Assembly (NCBI RefSeq): GCF_014638355.1
Contig: NZ_BMFK01000005.1
Span: 62,001-126,000, forward strand
Source of the DNA: Priestia taiwanensis
GTDB taxonomy: Bacteria; Bacillota; Bacilli; Bacillales; Bacillaceae_G
Length of the DNA: 64,000 nt
Direction of reading: 5' to 3'
Shown here: piece by piece, positions 55,101-63,800 of the stretch
How positions within the stretch are numbered: position 1 is the stretch's first letter
Layout of the letters: every line of letters starts with the position of its first letter
The notes under the pieces: model-generated
Seen by the model: only the letters and a program-made list of their open reading frames with translations
Databases searched by the model: none
Told to the model about the DNA's origin: nothing
Translations under genes and position numbers: made by a program

Positions 55101-55147
55101 ATGATGAACGAATACTTATGCTCTACTCATAAGTATTCGTTCATCAT
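55101..55147. repeat. Perfect 20-bp inverted repeat overlapping the response-regulator stop
   Basis: ATGATGAACGAATACTTATG (55101-55120) and its exact complement CATAAGTATTCGTTCATCAT (55128-55147) are separated by a 7-nt loop. The right arm is the last six codons of the response regulator (MMNEYL) and its stop. No U-run follows directly, so it is a poor standard terminator. Confidence 0.85.
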
Positions 55148-55834
55148 CTCTTCCTTATCCTGTCGATAACGATGCTTGCGAACAGGTCTTCCTACTGTCC
55201 CATATTCAATTTGTCCTTCAATTACGCCAAGGTCCTCCATAAAGTTCAGATACTTGCGAATGGATACACGTGATAAATGCAAGGTCGTTACTAATTCTTC
55301 TGTTGAAAAAATACGTCCTTCCATACTCTTAATTCGCTCCCAGATAAGTTGTAACGTATGTGTTGTTAAGCCTTTCGGCAACTCAACAGACGTCCCACCT
55401 CTATCTTTTGTAAATAGCATTGTATCAATTTCATTCTGATTCAACGTATTTTTCTGTTGTATTAGTTCTATTTGCTTCGCATACCTAAGCAATGATTTTT
55501 TAAAACGTTCAAAACTAAACGGCTTCATAATATAGTCCATCGCTCCGTATTGAATTGCTTTTCTCAGATTGCTCGTATCTCTAGCAGCTGTAATAAAAAT
55601 AATATCAATATCCATTCCTTTTTCGCGGAGATACGCTGCTAATTCAAACCCCGTTTCACCACGCATATATATATCCAACAAAATCAACTGTATATGATTG
55701 TGTTCCAAAAATTCAATTGCTTCCTTTATCGAAGACGCACTACCAATACATTGAAAAGATTCTACTTGCTCCACGTAACACTTATTCAATTCAACAACCA
55801 TTGGATCATCTTCTACAATTAATACGTTAATCAT
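55127..55834 (-). CDS. CitT/DctR-type response regulator (orphan in this window)
   Basis: 235-residue two-component regulator. Receiver domain (1-120) has the acidic pocket VEDDP, phosphorylated Asp54 in LLDIYMRGE and Lys104 in MKPFSFER. The C-terminal HTH (about 160-225, FSTEELVTTLHLSRVSIRKYLNFMEDLGVIEG) is the CitB/DctR winged type. Such genes normally follow a sensor kinase directly, but here the gene upstream is rluF, 36 bp away. It is 279 bp from and on the same strand as the AEC operon, which it may control. Ends within a perfect inverted repeat. Confidence 0.93.
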   Translation of the reverse strand: MINVLIVEDDPMVVELNKCYVEQVESFQCIGSASSIKEAIEFLEHNHIQLILLDIYMRGETGFELAAYLREKGMDIDIIFITAARDTSNLRKAIQYGAMDYIMKPFSFERFKKSLLRYAKQIELIQQKNTLNQNEIDTMLFTKDRGGTSVELPKGLTTHTLQLIWERIKSMEGRIFSTEELVTTLHLSRVSIRKYLNFMEDLGVIEGQIEYGTVGRPVRKHRYRQDKEEMMNEYL

Positions 55835-55870
55835 TTGGTCCTATCCTCCTCCTTCGCAGGAAGTACTCCA

Positions 55871-56572
55871 CTATACAAGTTCTATATATAATTGCTGCAT
55901 TAACTCTTTCTGTTCACCTTGTGTTAGGTATCGCCATTCCCCTTTTGGTAAATCACCTAATTCAATATTCATAATTCGTACACGCTCTAACTTTGTCACT
56001 GTATATCCAAAATATCGGCACATACGACGTATTTGACGATTTAAACCTTGTGTTAAAATGATTCGAAAGCTGTTATCACTCATACGCGTCGTAGTACATG
56101 GCTTTGTTCTTCCACCAACAATATTTACCCCTTGTGACATTCCTTCTAAAAAGTAATCACTAAATGGTTTATCTACAGTGACGACATATTCTTTCTCATG
56201 TCCATATTGTGAGCGCATCATACGATTTACAATATCTCCGTCATTCGTTAACAAAATAAGTCCTTCTGACGCTTTATCTAGACGACCAATCGGGAAAATA
56301 CGTGCTGGATAATTCACGAAATCAATAATATTCCCCTCAATATGATTGGCTGCCGTACATGTAATACCAATTGGCTTATTCAGTACTATATAAATAGCCT
56401 TTTCTTTCTCTGGAATCGTCCGACCGTCAATTAAAACACAATCCCCTTCTTCTACAACACTGTTTTTATCACACGGATAACCATTAATCGTAATACGCTT
56501 CGCATCAAGGAGTCTTTTTGTTTCTCGCCTTGAACAATACCCTGTTTCACTAATAAACTTATCTATTCGCAT
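55871..56572 (-). CDS. rluF: 23S rRNA pseudouridine synthase RluF
   Basis: 233-residue pseudouridine synthase of the RsuA/RluB/E/F family. The S4 RNA-binding domain is at 1-55 (RIDKFISETGYCSRRETKRL). The catalytic Asp99 is in FPIGRLDKASEGL. The signature LTQGLNRQIRRMCRYFGYTVTKLERVRIMNIEL agrees with RluF (U2604 in E. coli). I use the ATG at 56572, preceded by GAAAGGGTTAATAGT; the upstream ATG at 56593 lacks a ribosome site. The gene ends 36 bp before the orphan response regulator. Confidence 0.9.
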   Translation of the reverse strand: MRIDKFISETGYCSRRETKRLLDAKRITINGYPCDKNSVVEEGDCVLIDGRTIPEKEKAIYIVLNKPIGITCTAANHIEGNIIDFVNYPARIFPIGRLDKASEGLILLTNDGDIVNRMMRSQYGHEKEYVVTVDKPFSDYFLEGMSQGVNIVGGRTKPCTTTRMSDNSFRIILTQGLNRQIRRMCRYFGYTVTKLERVRIMNIELGDLPKGEWRYLTQGEQKELMQQLYIELV

Positions 56573-56677
56573 ACTATTAACCCTTTCTATCATCAAACAA
56601 CATTATACTATTCTAACATAAATGATTGATAACGCTATTCTTGCATAGTATATCCATCTTTCACCTTCATATTGAAC

Positions 56678-56715
56678 ATAAAAAGACCACCAAGTGTAGA
56701 CGAGGTGATCTTCTT
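56678..56715 (-). terminator. Terminator after the TelA-operon membrane protein
   Basis: Stem AAGAcCACC / GGTGaTCTT with T-run on the minus strand, 11 nt past the stop at 56726. Confidence 0.7.
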
Positions 56716-56725
56716 ATTATACATG

Positions 56726-57562
56726 TTATGTTGTTTTAAATTTCTCAGTCGTTGCACGCATTTTAATAACGAGCTGCTGATTAATATCTGCTGATACCTT
56801 CTCTTCAGATTGTTGCAATTCTTTGCTAAATGCGTGTAAATATGCTTCTAATTCTTTCTCTTTTTCAGCACGTTGAGAAGGAGAAAACTGTGTCATAAGT
56901 TCGAGCATCTCTGGCAAATCTTTCGTTAATACAGTTTCTAACTTATGCGTGTGCTCATACATACGTCGTTCTTTGTAATAAGGAATATTTCGTAGTGAAA
57001 CTTCTACAATTTGTTCAATCTTTTCACGTAAATTCTTATTCAGATGCCTACTATGGTGTTGAATACGGTGTAACGCGGGTCCATACTCTTCATGAAAATA
57101 CAACGCATACAGACCTAACTCAACTTTTTGATGAGGATTTTCTAACTCACGCTTCATATACTCTTTAAATATACGAGATGCATCTATTACTTCTTCTTGT
57201 GTAAGTTGTTTTGTTCGTTTTAATTGATGGTGAAACTGTCGCTTCGTATGTTTTGGTAAGTGCTCCATTATTTTTACACGCTTACGTTCATCACTTGCAC
57301 AGTAAGCAATAGCTAATGTGTCTAGTTCATACTTACCTCGTCTTTGAAACCAATCACCAAATGTACGATGTTGGACAAATGCTTCAATAAATGACCTAGA
57401 AGGCGCTGGAAGGTGATTAAACGACTCTATCGCTTCCTTATACGGCTTCTTCCAAGATAAATAAAACTTTCTACCGAGGACCGCTACAGTAATAACCGCT
57501 ACAACCCCTAAAACAAACAAAAATCCGAGTATAAACAAGAAAACTTTCACAATTGTCATCAT
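56726..57562 (-). CDS. Membrane-anchored helical protein, TelA partner
   Basis: 278-residue protein with one strongly hydrophobic N-terminal segment (about 5-30, VKVFLFILGFLFVLGVVAVITVAVL cut) and a basic, entirely helical cytoplasmic part rich in His, Lys, Gln and Glu. It lies 18 bp downstream of telA in the same operon. In B. subtilis the telA-like yaaN sits next to xpaC, and this gene may play the XpaC-like role, but I do not recognise the sequence as XpaC. Function unknown. Confidence 0.75.
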   Translation of the reverse strand: MMTIVKVFLFILGFLFVLGVVAVITVAVLGRKFYLSWKKPYKEAIESFNHLPAPSRSFIEAFVQHRTFGDWFQRRGKYELDTLAIAYCASDERKRVKIMEHLPKHTKRQFHHQLKRTKQLTQEEVIDASRIFKEYMKRELENPHQKVELGLYALYFHEEYGPALHRIQHHSRHLNKNLREKIEQIVEVSLRNIPYYKERRMYEHTHKLETVLTKDLPEMLELMTQFSPSQRAEKEKELEAYLHAFSKELQQSEEKVSADINQQLVIKMRATTEKFKTT

Positions 57563-57580
57563 GTTCGTTCTACGTCCTTT

Positions 57581-58666
57581 CTATTTGTTTAGTTTATGTT
57601 GGATTAGCTTATTTTTCATTTCGTCATTAAATGTATCTAATTCTTTCACGAACGCTTTACTTGACTGAATAATTCGCTCTGAAGACTCTTCTGAGGCCTG
57701 AATGGCCGCAAAAACATTTTGGAATGATTCACGTAGCTTATCCATTCCAATCGCTGGATTTTCCAGTAATCGTGTTGTTTCTTCTGTATTTTGCTTCAAT
57801 GCACGAGAATTGCTTACTAGCATGGATTCAATTGCATCATTCGTTGCATTTACTGCATCAATAGTATTTCGTTGATTATTTAGTGCTAATTGAATAGAAG
57901 CTGATACTGTAACGACATTTCGTGTCATTGTAATAGCATTGCGAATCGCTTCTAATAACTTTTCATTGTTCTTCTTAATGATATCAATAGAGGCAATCGA
58001 TTGTAACAAAACAGCCTTAGCTTGCTGCATATTTCGAGTTCGAACTAATACTTTTTCTAATGCATCATTAATCAGTGGAACATCTGCTTTTCGCTCTTCT
58101 TTCGTTCGCTCCATTTCTAGCATTTCGCCTAATTTCTTACCAAGATATACTTGTCTATCTAACGCGTGAATCTTTTGTTGGGACTGCTCTTTCAATACCC
58201 CTAAATTTACGCTATCTTCTTGTAAATTATCACGGCCTATTAACAACGATTTAATAATTTCCTCCACCTGTTTTTCAATGGACTGATATTTATGCATGTA
58301 TGTTTCGATTGGATTTTTACGGGTTAATTTATTTATGAGGCGTTTCATGCCAGATGCTTGTGTTTGATTTGGATCTAGTTGCGCAACAACGTGACGAAGT
58401 TCTAATAATGTTTTCGGGATTTCATCATTCTTCCCACTCATCATTGCAGTAACAGGGCGCTTTAATGTTGTTAATGTTTCACCTGCTTCTTGCTGTTCTT
58501 TATCTCCTAGCATAGATAGCTGTTGCAATACATTTGAAAGATCTGTACTACGTTCACTATTCAATTTCTCCACGTACGCGTCAGCCTCTTTATTTAAAGC
58601 TACTAATTCTTCTTCTTTAATTACGGTATGAACTACCGGATCTAGATTTTCCTGCTTTTCTGTCAT
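57581..58666 (-). CDS. telA: Toxic anion resistance protein TelA family
   Basis: 361-residue cytosolic helical protein of the TelA/KlaA family. It is predicted all-helical with coiled-coil segments (for example RLINKLTRKNPIETYMHKYQ, LDRQVYLGKKLGEMLEMERT) and the conserved stretches VPLINDALEKVLVRTRNMQ and RNVVTVSASIQLALNNQRN. Members are linked to tellurite resistance and cell-envelope stress, but their mechanism is unclear. It is first in the operon with the membrane protein at 56726. GGAGGGATTC is about 13 nt before the ATG. Confidence 0.9.
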   Translation of the reverse strand: MTEKQENLDPVVHTVIKEEELVALNKEADAYVEKLNSERSTDLSNVLQQLSMLGDKEQQEAGETLTTLKRPVTAMMSGKNDEIPKTLLELRHVVAQLDPNQTQASGMKRLINKLTRKNPIETYMHKYQSIEKQVEEIIKSLLIGRDNLQEDSVNLGVLKEQSQQKIHALDRQVYLGKKLGEMLEMERTKEERKADVPLINDALEKVLVRTRNMQQAKAVLLQSIASIDIIKKNNEKLLEAIRNAITMTRNVVTVSASIQLALNNQRNTIDAVNATNDAIESMLVSNSRALKQNTEETTRLLENPAIGMDKLRESFQNVFAAIQASEESSERIIQSSKAFVKELDTFNDEMKNKLIQHKLNK

Positions 58667-58758
58667 ATCTACTAGAATCCCTCCTTCTATATGATACTTT
58701 TATTATCTTGTATAACCTCTTTTGTTTCAATATATTACATCAAAAAGAAATTTTCATT

Positions 58759-59445
58759 TTATTTCCTCTCTTTTTTTTCAACACCGATTGTTGTTCCGAT
58801 TGCTGTTATAACAGATCCAGCTGCTTGTATCCAACTTCCCGCATCGCCAATCGTTTCATCTTTCCCTTCCTTTTTATCTTTGTTATTCATCCCGTTTATA
58901 TTACTATTTTCTTTCATTAGCTCTTGCTTTTCTTCTTTCAGCTCCTCTTCTTTAGTCCCTTTTGCACCTTCTTCTTTCTGTGCTTCTTCCTGCTCATCCT
59001 CTATATTATATATTCCTTGAAGCGCTTGTAGACCGTTCCCAATCGATTGTAGCGTATTACCAATGGCTTCAATTTGTGAACTAACTACCACGTCCTGTAA
59101 TTCCTCAATTGCAGCTAACCCCGCCCCTATTGACTGTAAAGAATTCCCTACAATCTCTAATACTTCATTTATCGTGTCTTTCTCATATATATCTAACGTT
59201 ACACCGATAATAACGGACGTATTACCCAACGCCTGCAGTTCGCCTCCCATTTTTTCAAGAGACTTACCTGGCTGAACAATGACTTGTAGTGCATTCCCTA
59301 TCGCCTGCAAAGCATTTCCGGCTATCTCATACTTTTCTTTCGCATATTGCTCCTTCGTTAATTCCTCAATTGTCGCAAAAGCAGCGATAACTGTTCCGAC
59401 AGCTTGTATCCACGCACCACTTACTGTCACAAATTCTTTCCACAT
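58759..59445 (-). CDS. Repetitive IQA-G helical protein
   Basis: 228-residue protein made of repeated short helices with the pattern (W)IQAxGxxxxAxG: SGAWIQAVGTVIAA, ALQAIGNALQVI, ELQALGNTSVII, SLQSIGAGLAAI, IEAIGNTLQSIGNGLQAL and SWIQAAGSVITAIG. Between repeats 5 and 6 is a Lys/Glu-rich stretch (about 155-200). The repeats are amphipathic and Ala/Gly-rich and could insert in or line a membrane. I choose the ATG at 59445 (AAGGTGG 8 nt upstream). Resembles a Bacillus repetitive family of unknown function. Confidence 0.7.
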   Translation of the reverse strand: MWKEFVTVSGAWIQAVGTVIAAFATIEELTKEQYAKEKYEIAGNALQAIGNALQVIVQPGKSLEKMGGELQALGNTSVIIGVTLDIYEKDTINEVLEIVGNSLQSIGAGLAAIEELQDVVVSSQIEAIGNTLQSIGNGLQALQGIYNIEDEQEEAQKEEGAKGTKEEELKEEKQELMKENSNINGMNNKDKKEGKDETIGDAGSWIQAAGSVITAIGTTIGVEKKERK

Positions 59446-59505
59446 CTCCATCGCCACCTTACAGTAAGATATACTATTGTATTCACTCCATAACAGGTGG
59501 TTCAA

Positions 59506-59527
59506 GAAGCCCACATATGATGGGCTA
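59506..59527 (-). terminator. Possible weak hairpin after the PH-like gene
   Basis: Short stem AGCCCA / TGGGCT, 7-nt loop, no T-run; uncertain. Confidence 0.3.
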
Positions 59528-59537
59528 TATGTTTGTG

Positions 59538-60140
59538 CTAGGCGTTAATTCTCTGCTCAAAAAATGTCGCAACAAGCTCTCTGTCCTCACTAGTTATAAC
59601 CATATTAATTCGTCCTTGAAGATACCCATATAATAACCAGTTAGAACATTCCCTTAGTTCATCGTATTTATCTTTTCGCGCCTTGAAGCATAGGATAATG
59701 CAATTTTTTTTCTTCTTGTAATAATACTTAGAAATGTCTTTGTAATCGATTATATACATCCGTTGTACCTGATTTAACTCTCTAACCTCGTATATAAGTA
59801 GTTTTTTTCTTGTCCCAAATACGATGAATCGATGTCCAATATCCATCATAATCATCGGCATTATGTAATAATTAGCTGAAAAAAACATCGCACTCAAAAA
59901 ATTTCCACCTGTTTGAGCAGCATAAAACTTTACTTCTAAAAATTCATCTTTATCAAGTTCAGCCATCGCCATCTCTTCAATCTCTTGTAGATTCTCCATA
60001 GCAATTAATCGCTTAACATCTTGCTTCTTTGTCGTTAAATCCCCTACATAACTTTCACCAATCCGCTCAAACTCTTTAATTTTTGCTTCATCCCATTGCT
60101 CAAATGTCACATTGTCAATGTTCCACTTTGTATGACTCAT
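59538..60140 (-). CDS. PH-like domain protein coupled to an ECF sigma factor
   Basis: 200-residue soluble protein. The N-terminal half is helical with many charges (EQWDEAKIKEFERIG, MENLQEIEEMAMAELDKDEF). The C-terminal half is beta-rich (FLEVKFYAAQTGG, HRFIVFGTRKKLLIYEVRE, IIDYKDISKYYYKKKKNCI), similar to bacterial PH-like domains. It overlaps the sigma-factor gene by 26 nt, so translation is coupled. Co-expression suggests a partner or anti-sigma role, but it has no zinc anti-sigma motif and no membrane segment. Confidence 0.65.
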   Translation of the reverse strand: MSHTKWNIDNVTFEQWDEAKIKEFERIGESYVGDLTTKKQDVKRLIAMENLQEIEEMAMAELDKDEFLEVKFYAAQTGGNFLSAMFFSANYYIMPMIMMDIGHRFIVFGTRKKLLIYEVRELNQVQRMYIIDYKDISKYYYKKKKNCIILCFKARKDKYDELRECSNWLLYGYLQGRINMVITSEDRELVATFFEQRINA

Positions 60141-60681
60141 CGTATCCCTCCATTCTCTTCTTTAACTTAGGTTTTCCACGTGATATACGTGTATAAATGG
60201 CACTCGTACTCATCTGTAATGCTACGGAAATATCATCAATACTCTTATCGAGTAAAAAACGTTGTTTAAATATGTATCTATCTATTTCTTCTAACTCGTT
60301 AATAGCTTGTAAAACAAGTATCCTCTTCTCTTTCTTAACAAGTAATTTCTCCAAATCTATATCATCTTGTATTATTACTTCTTCCATCTGTTGCTCGATT
60401 TGCTTTGTCTTATATTTTCGTTTGTAATCGAGTGCTTTAAACTTTACGACCGATATCAACCAGTTTTTAAAAGACCCCTTCTTTTCGTCATAATACTCGC
60501 TTTTATACCAAATAAGTAATAACACATCGTTATAACACTCTTCTATACTGCTTTTTTCGTTTGGTTCATTCAATATACTCCCAATGACTCCGTATACTAG
60601 CTTACTGTATTGAAAAATAAATTGGTTCAATGCATCTAGTTCTTTATCCGCCAATCCATTCAATATCCTTCGCTCATTCAT
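60115..60681 (-). CDS. ECF-type RNA polymerase sigma factor
   Basis: 188-residue sigma-70 family protein of the extracytoplasmic type. Region 2 (about 12-85) has FQYSKLVYGVIGSIL and YYDEKKGSFKNWLISVVKFKALDYKRK. Region 4 (about 130-180) has LEEIDRYIFKQRFLLDKSIDDISVALQMSTSAIYTRISRGK, the HTH that reads the -35. No region 1.1 or 3. It heads the operon with the PH-like protein. Its regulon is unknown; candidates are nearby envelope genes. Confidence 0.9.
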   Translation of the reverse strand: MNERRILNGLADKELDALNQFIFQYSKLVYGVIGSILNEPNEKSSIEECYNDVLLLIWYKSEYYDEKKGSFKNWLISVVKFKALDYKRKYKTKQIEQQMEEVIIQDDIDLEKLLVKKEKRILVLQAINELEEIDRYIFKQRFLLDKSIDDISVALQMSTSAIYTRISRGKPKLKKRMEGYDESYKVEH

Positions 60682-60751
60682 CTACCTTCCCCCTTCACTT
60701 ATATATACGGATAGTTTTGTTAATTTCTTACACAATTTTGTCGAAAAAAAT

Positions 60752-60801
60752 AAAAAAGGCAAGCAAGCAAGTTCACAATGAACTTACCCACTTACCTTTT
60801 T
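60752..60801 (-). terminator. Terminator of the Cna-B surface protein gene
   Basis: Imperfect long stem AAAAAGGyAAG ... AAGTTCA / TGAACTT ... CTTaCCTTTTT with T-run on the minus strand. Confidence 0.65.
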
Positions 60802-60802
60802 C

Positions 60803-63800
60803 TTATACTTTCTTTCTACGGAAGAAGAATCCTACTCCTAGGAAGAGTAGACCAATACCTGCTAGCATCATGTTAAAGATGTTTGTACTTGTATTTGGTA
60901 ATCCACCATCCGGTGTTTTATTAGGTGATATTTCATCATCTTTCGTTTCACCATCTGGTTTATGTTCCTTTTCTTCCGGGTAACTTGTTTTTGCATTCTC
61001 GGCTATAACCGTAACATGCTCTGTTTGACCTTTTTCAATTGTAAAACGTAGCTGTGTCACATCTATCTCATAACCTGTTGGTGCTTTCGTTTCAACAAAC
61101 TGATATTCACCTGGCTTCAAACCATCTACAATGATTTTCCCATTCTTATCTGTCGTTAAGTCTGACTTCAAGATATTCCCTTCCCCATCTTGTAATGCAA
61201 ACTCTGCACCTGCTAATACAACTTCATGATTATGGCGATCTACCTTCGTTAGCTCAACTGTGCCTGTTGACAACTTATTTTCTGCTGTCACAGTTGTCGC
61301 TTTCGTTTGACCTTTTTCAATCACGAATTCAATTGGCGTTTCATCTAACTCATAACCAAACGGTGCTTTCGTCTCAACGAACTGGTATTTGCCTGGCTTT
61401 AAATTAGGAACAACTATTTTTCCTTGATCATTTGTTGTGAATCCTGTTGCCAATGTGTTACCGTCTTGATTCTGTAACTCAAACTCTGCATCCGCTAATG
61501 TGATTTCGTTGTTCTCAACATCTACTTTCGTTAGCTCAACTGTGCCTGTTGACAGCTCATTTTCTGCTGTCACAGTTGTCGCTTTCGTTTGACCTTTTTC
61601 AATCACGAATTCAATTGGCGTTTCATCTAACTCATAACCAAACGGTGCTTTCGTCTCAACGAACTGATACTTGCCTGGCTTTAAATTAGGAACAACTATT
61701 TTTCCTTGATCATTTGTTGTGAATCCTGTTGCTAATGTGTTGCCGTCTTGATCCTGTAGCTCAAACTCTGCATTTGCTAATGTGATTTCGTTGTTCTCAA
61801 CATCTACTTTCGTTAGCTCAACTTCACTTGGGATCAATTCATTTTCTACCGTTACAACCGTTTCTTGACTTCCTACAACCGTAAACTTAATTGGTGTTCC
61901 ATCTAGCTGATACCCAAATGATGCTTTCGTTTCAACAAATTGATAATCACCAGGTACTAGACCTGAGATAACAATTACACCAGCTTCATTTGTCATAAGT
62001 CCTGATTGCAGAACATTTCCGGCCATGTCTTGAAGTCGGAATTCAACACCTTGTAGCTTAATTTCTTTGTTGTCTTTATCAACTTTCGTTAATTCTACAG
62101 AACCTGTAATTAACGTGTTTTTTGCTGTGATTGCTTTCGTTACTATTTGACCTTTATCAATTGTGAATACAATTGGCGTCGTATCTAGATGATAACCATT
62201 TGGAGCTTTTGTTTCGACAAATTGATATGTGCCTGGGCGTAAACCAGGTACTGTTATTTTACCATTTTCATCCGTTATAAATGTTGATTTCCCTTCAACA
62301 ACTACTGCTTCCCCTGTACTATCTTGTAATTCAAACTCTGCATTAGCTAACGTTGCATTACTATGTGTAGACACTTTTGTTAACTCAACAGTACCCGGGA
62401 TTAATGTATTCGGGTGTACAGGAAGGATAAGCATCTCCTTCTGCCCTCTTACAACTTCAAAAGAAATCTCTGTATCATCTAATTCATAACCAAACGGAGC
62501 TTTTGTTTCGATAAACGTGTAGTTCCCTGGTTTTAGATTTTCTACAATGATACTACCATTTTCATCTGTTTTACGTATTTCTGGTTCAACTACTTTGCCT
62601 GTACTATCTAGTAGTTTGAACTCTGCGTCTTGTAACTTCTCTGCCTCATCATAGCTATCTACTTTAATAAGTTGTACAGCACCTCGAGCTAGTTCATTCT
62701 CAAAAGATACGTGTAACATTTCTTGCTGACTTCGTACGATTTCAAATCCAAGTGGCGTTTCATTTAGCGCATAGTCAGTTGGTGCTTCTGTTTCGACAAA
62801 TTGATAGTCACCTGGCGTCAGATTTTCTACCTTTATTTTGCCATCCACATCTGTTATTTCCTCTTTTGAAATAACTTCAACCTTACCATCCTTTAACTTA
62901 CGCTCTAAACGGAACTTGGCACCTTCTAATGGTGTTTTCTTGTCATCTTGATCGATTTTTGTTAATTCAACAGAACCAGGAACTAACTCGTTCTCTGCTA
63001 TTACTTTTTTCACTTCTGTCTGACTCTTACTAATCTCGAATTCAATCGGTGTTTCATCTAACGTATAGTGTTCTGGCGCTTTCGTTTCAATGAGTTTATA
63101 TATGCCTGGGCGAAGGTCTGTTACTTCTACTTTTCCACCTTCTCCTGTTGTAACTTTTTCTTTCACAACATTTCCATCCTCATCTACTATTTTAAATTCT
63201 GCGCCTACTAACCTAACTTCATGATCATCCTTATCCACTTTTGTTAGTTCTACTGCGCCTGGGATGATTTTATTTTCTGCTATTACTTTCTTTACTTCTG
63301 TCTGACTCTTACTAATCTCGAATTCAATTGGTGTTTCATCTAACGTATAGTGTTCTGGTGCTTTCGTTTCAATGAATTTGTATCTGCCTGGGCGAAGGTC
63401 TGTTACCTCTACTTTTCCACCTTCTCCTGTTGTGACTTTTTCTTTCACAACATTTCCATCCTCATCTACTACTTTAAATTCTGCGCCTACTAACTTAACT
63501 TCATAGTCATCCTTATCCACTTTTGTTAGTTCTACTGCACCTGAGATTAGTTTGTTTTCTGCTGTTACTTTCTTTACTTCTGTCTGACTCTTACTAATAT
63601 CGAATTCAATTGGTGTTTCATCTAACGTATAGTGTTCTGGCGCTTTCGTTTCAATGAATTTATATGTGCCTGGGCGAAGGTCTGTTACTTCTACTTTTCC
63701 ACCTTCTCCTGTTGTGACTTTTTCTTTCACAACATTTCCATCCTCATCTACTACTTTAAATTCTGCGCCTACTAACTTCATTTCATGGTCATCTTTATCC

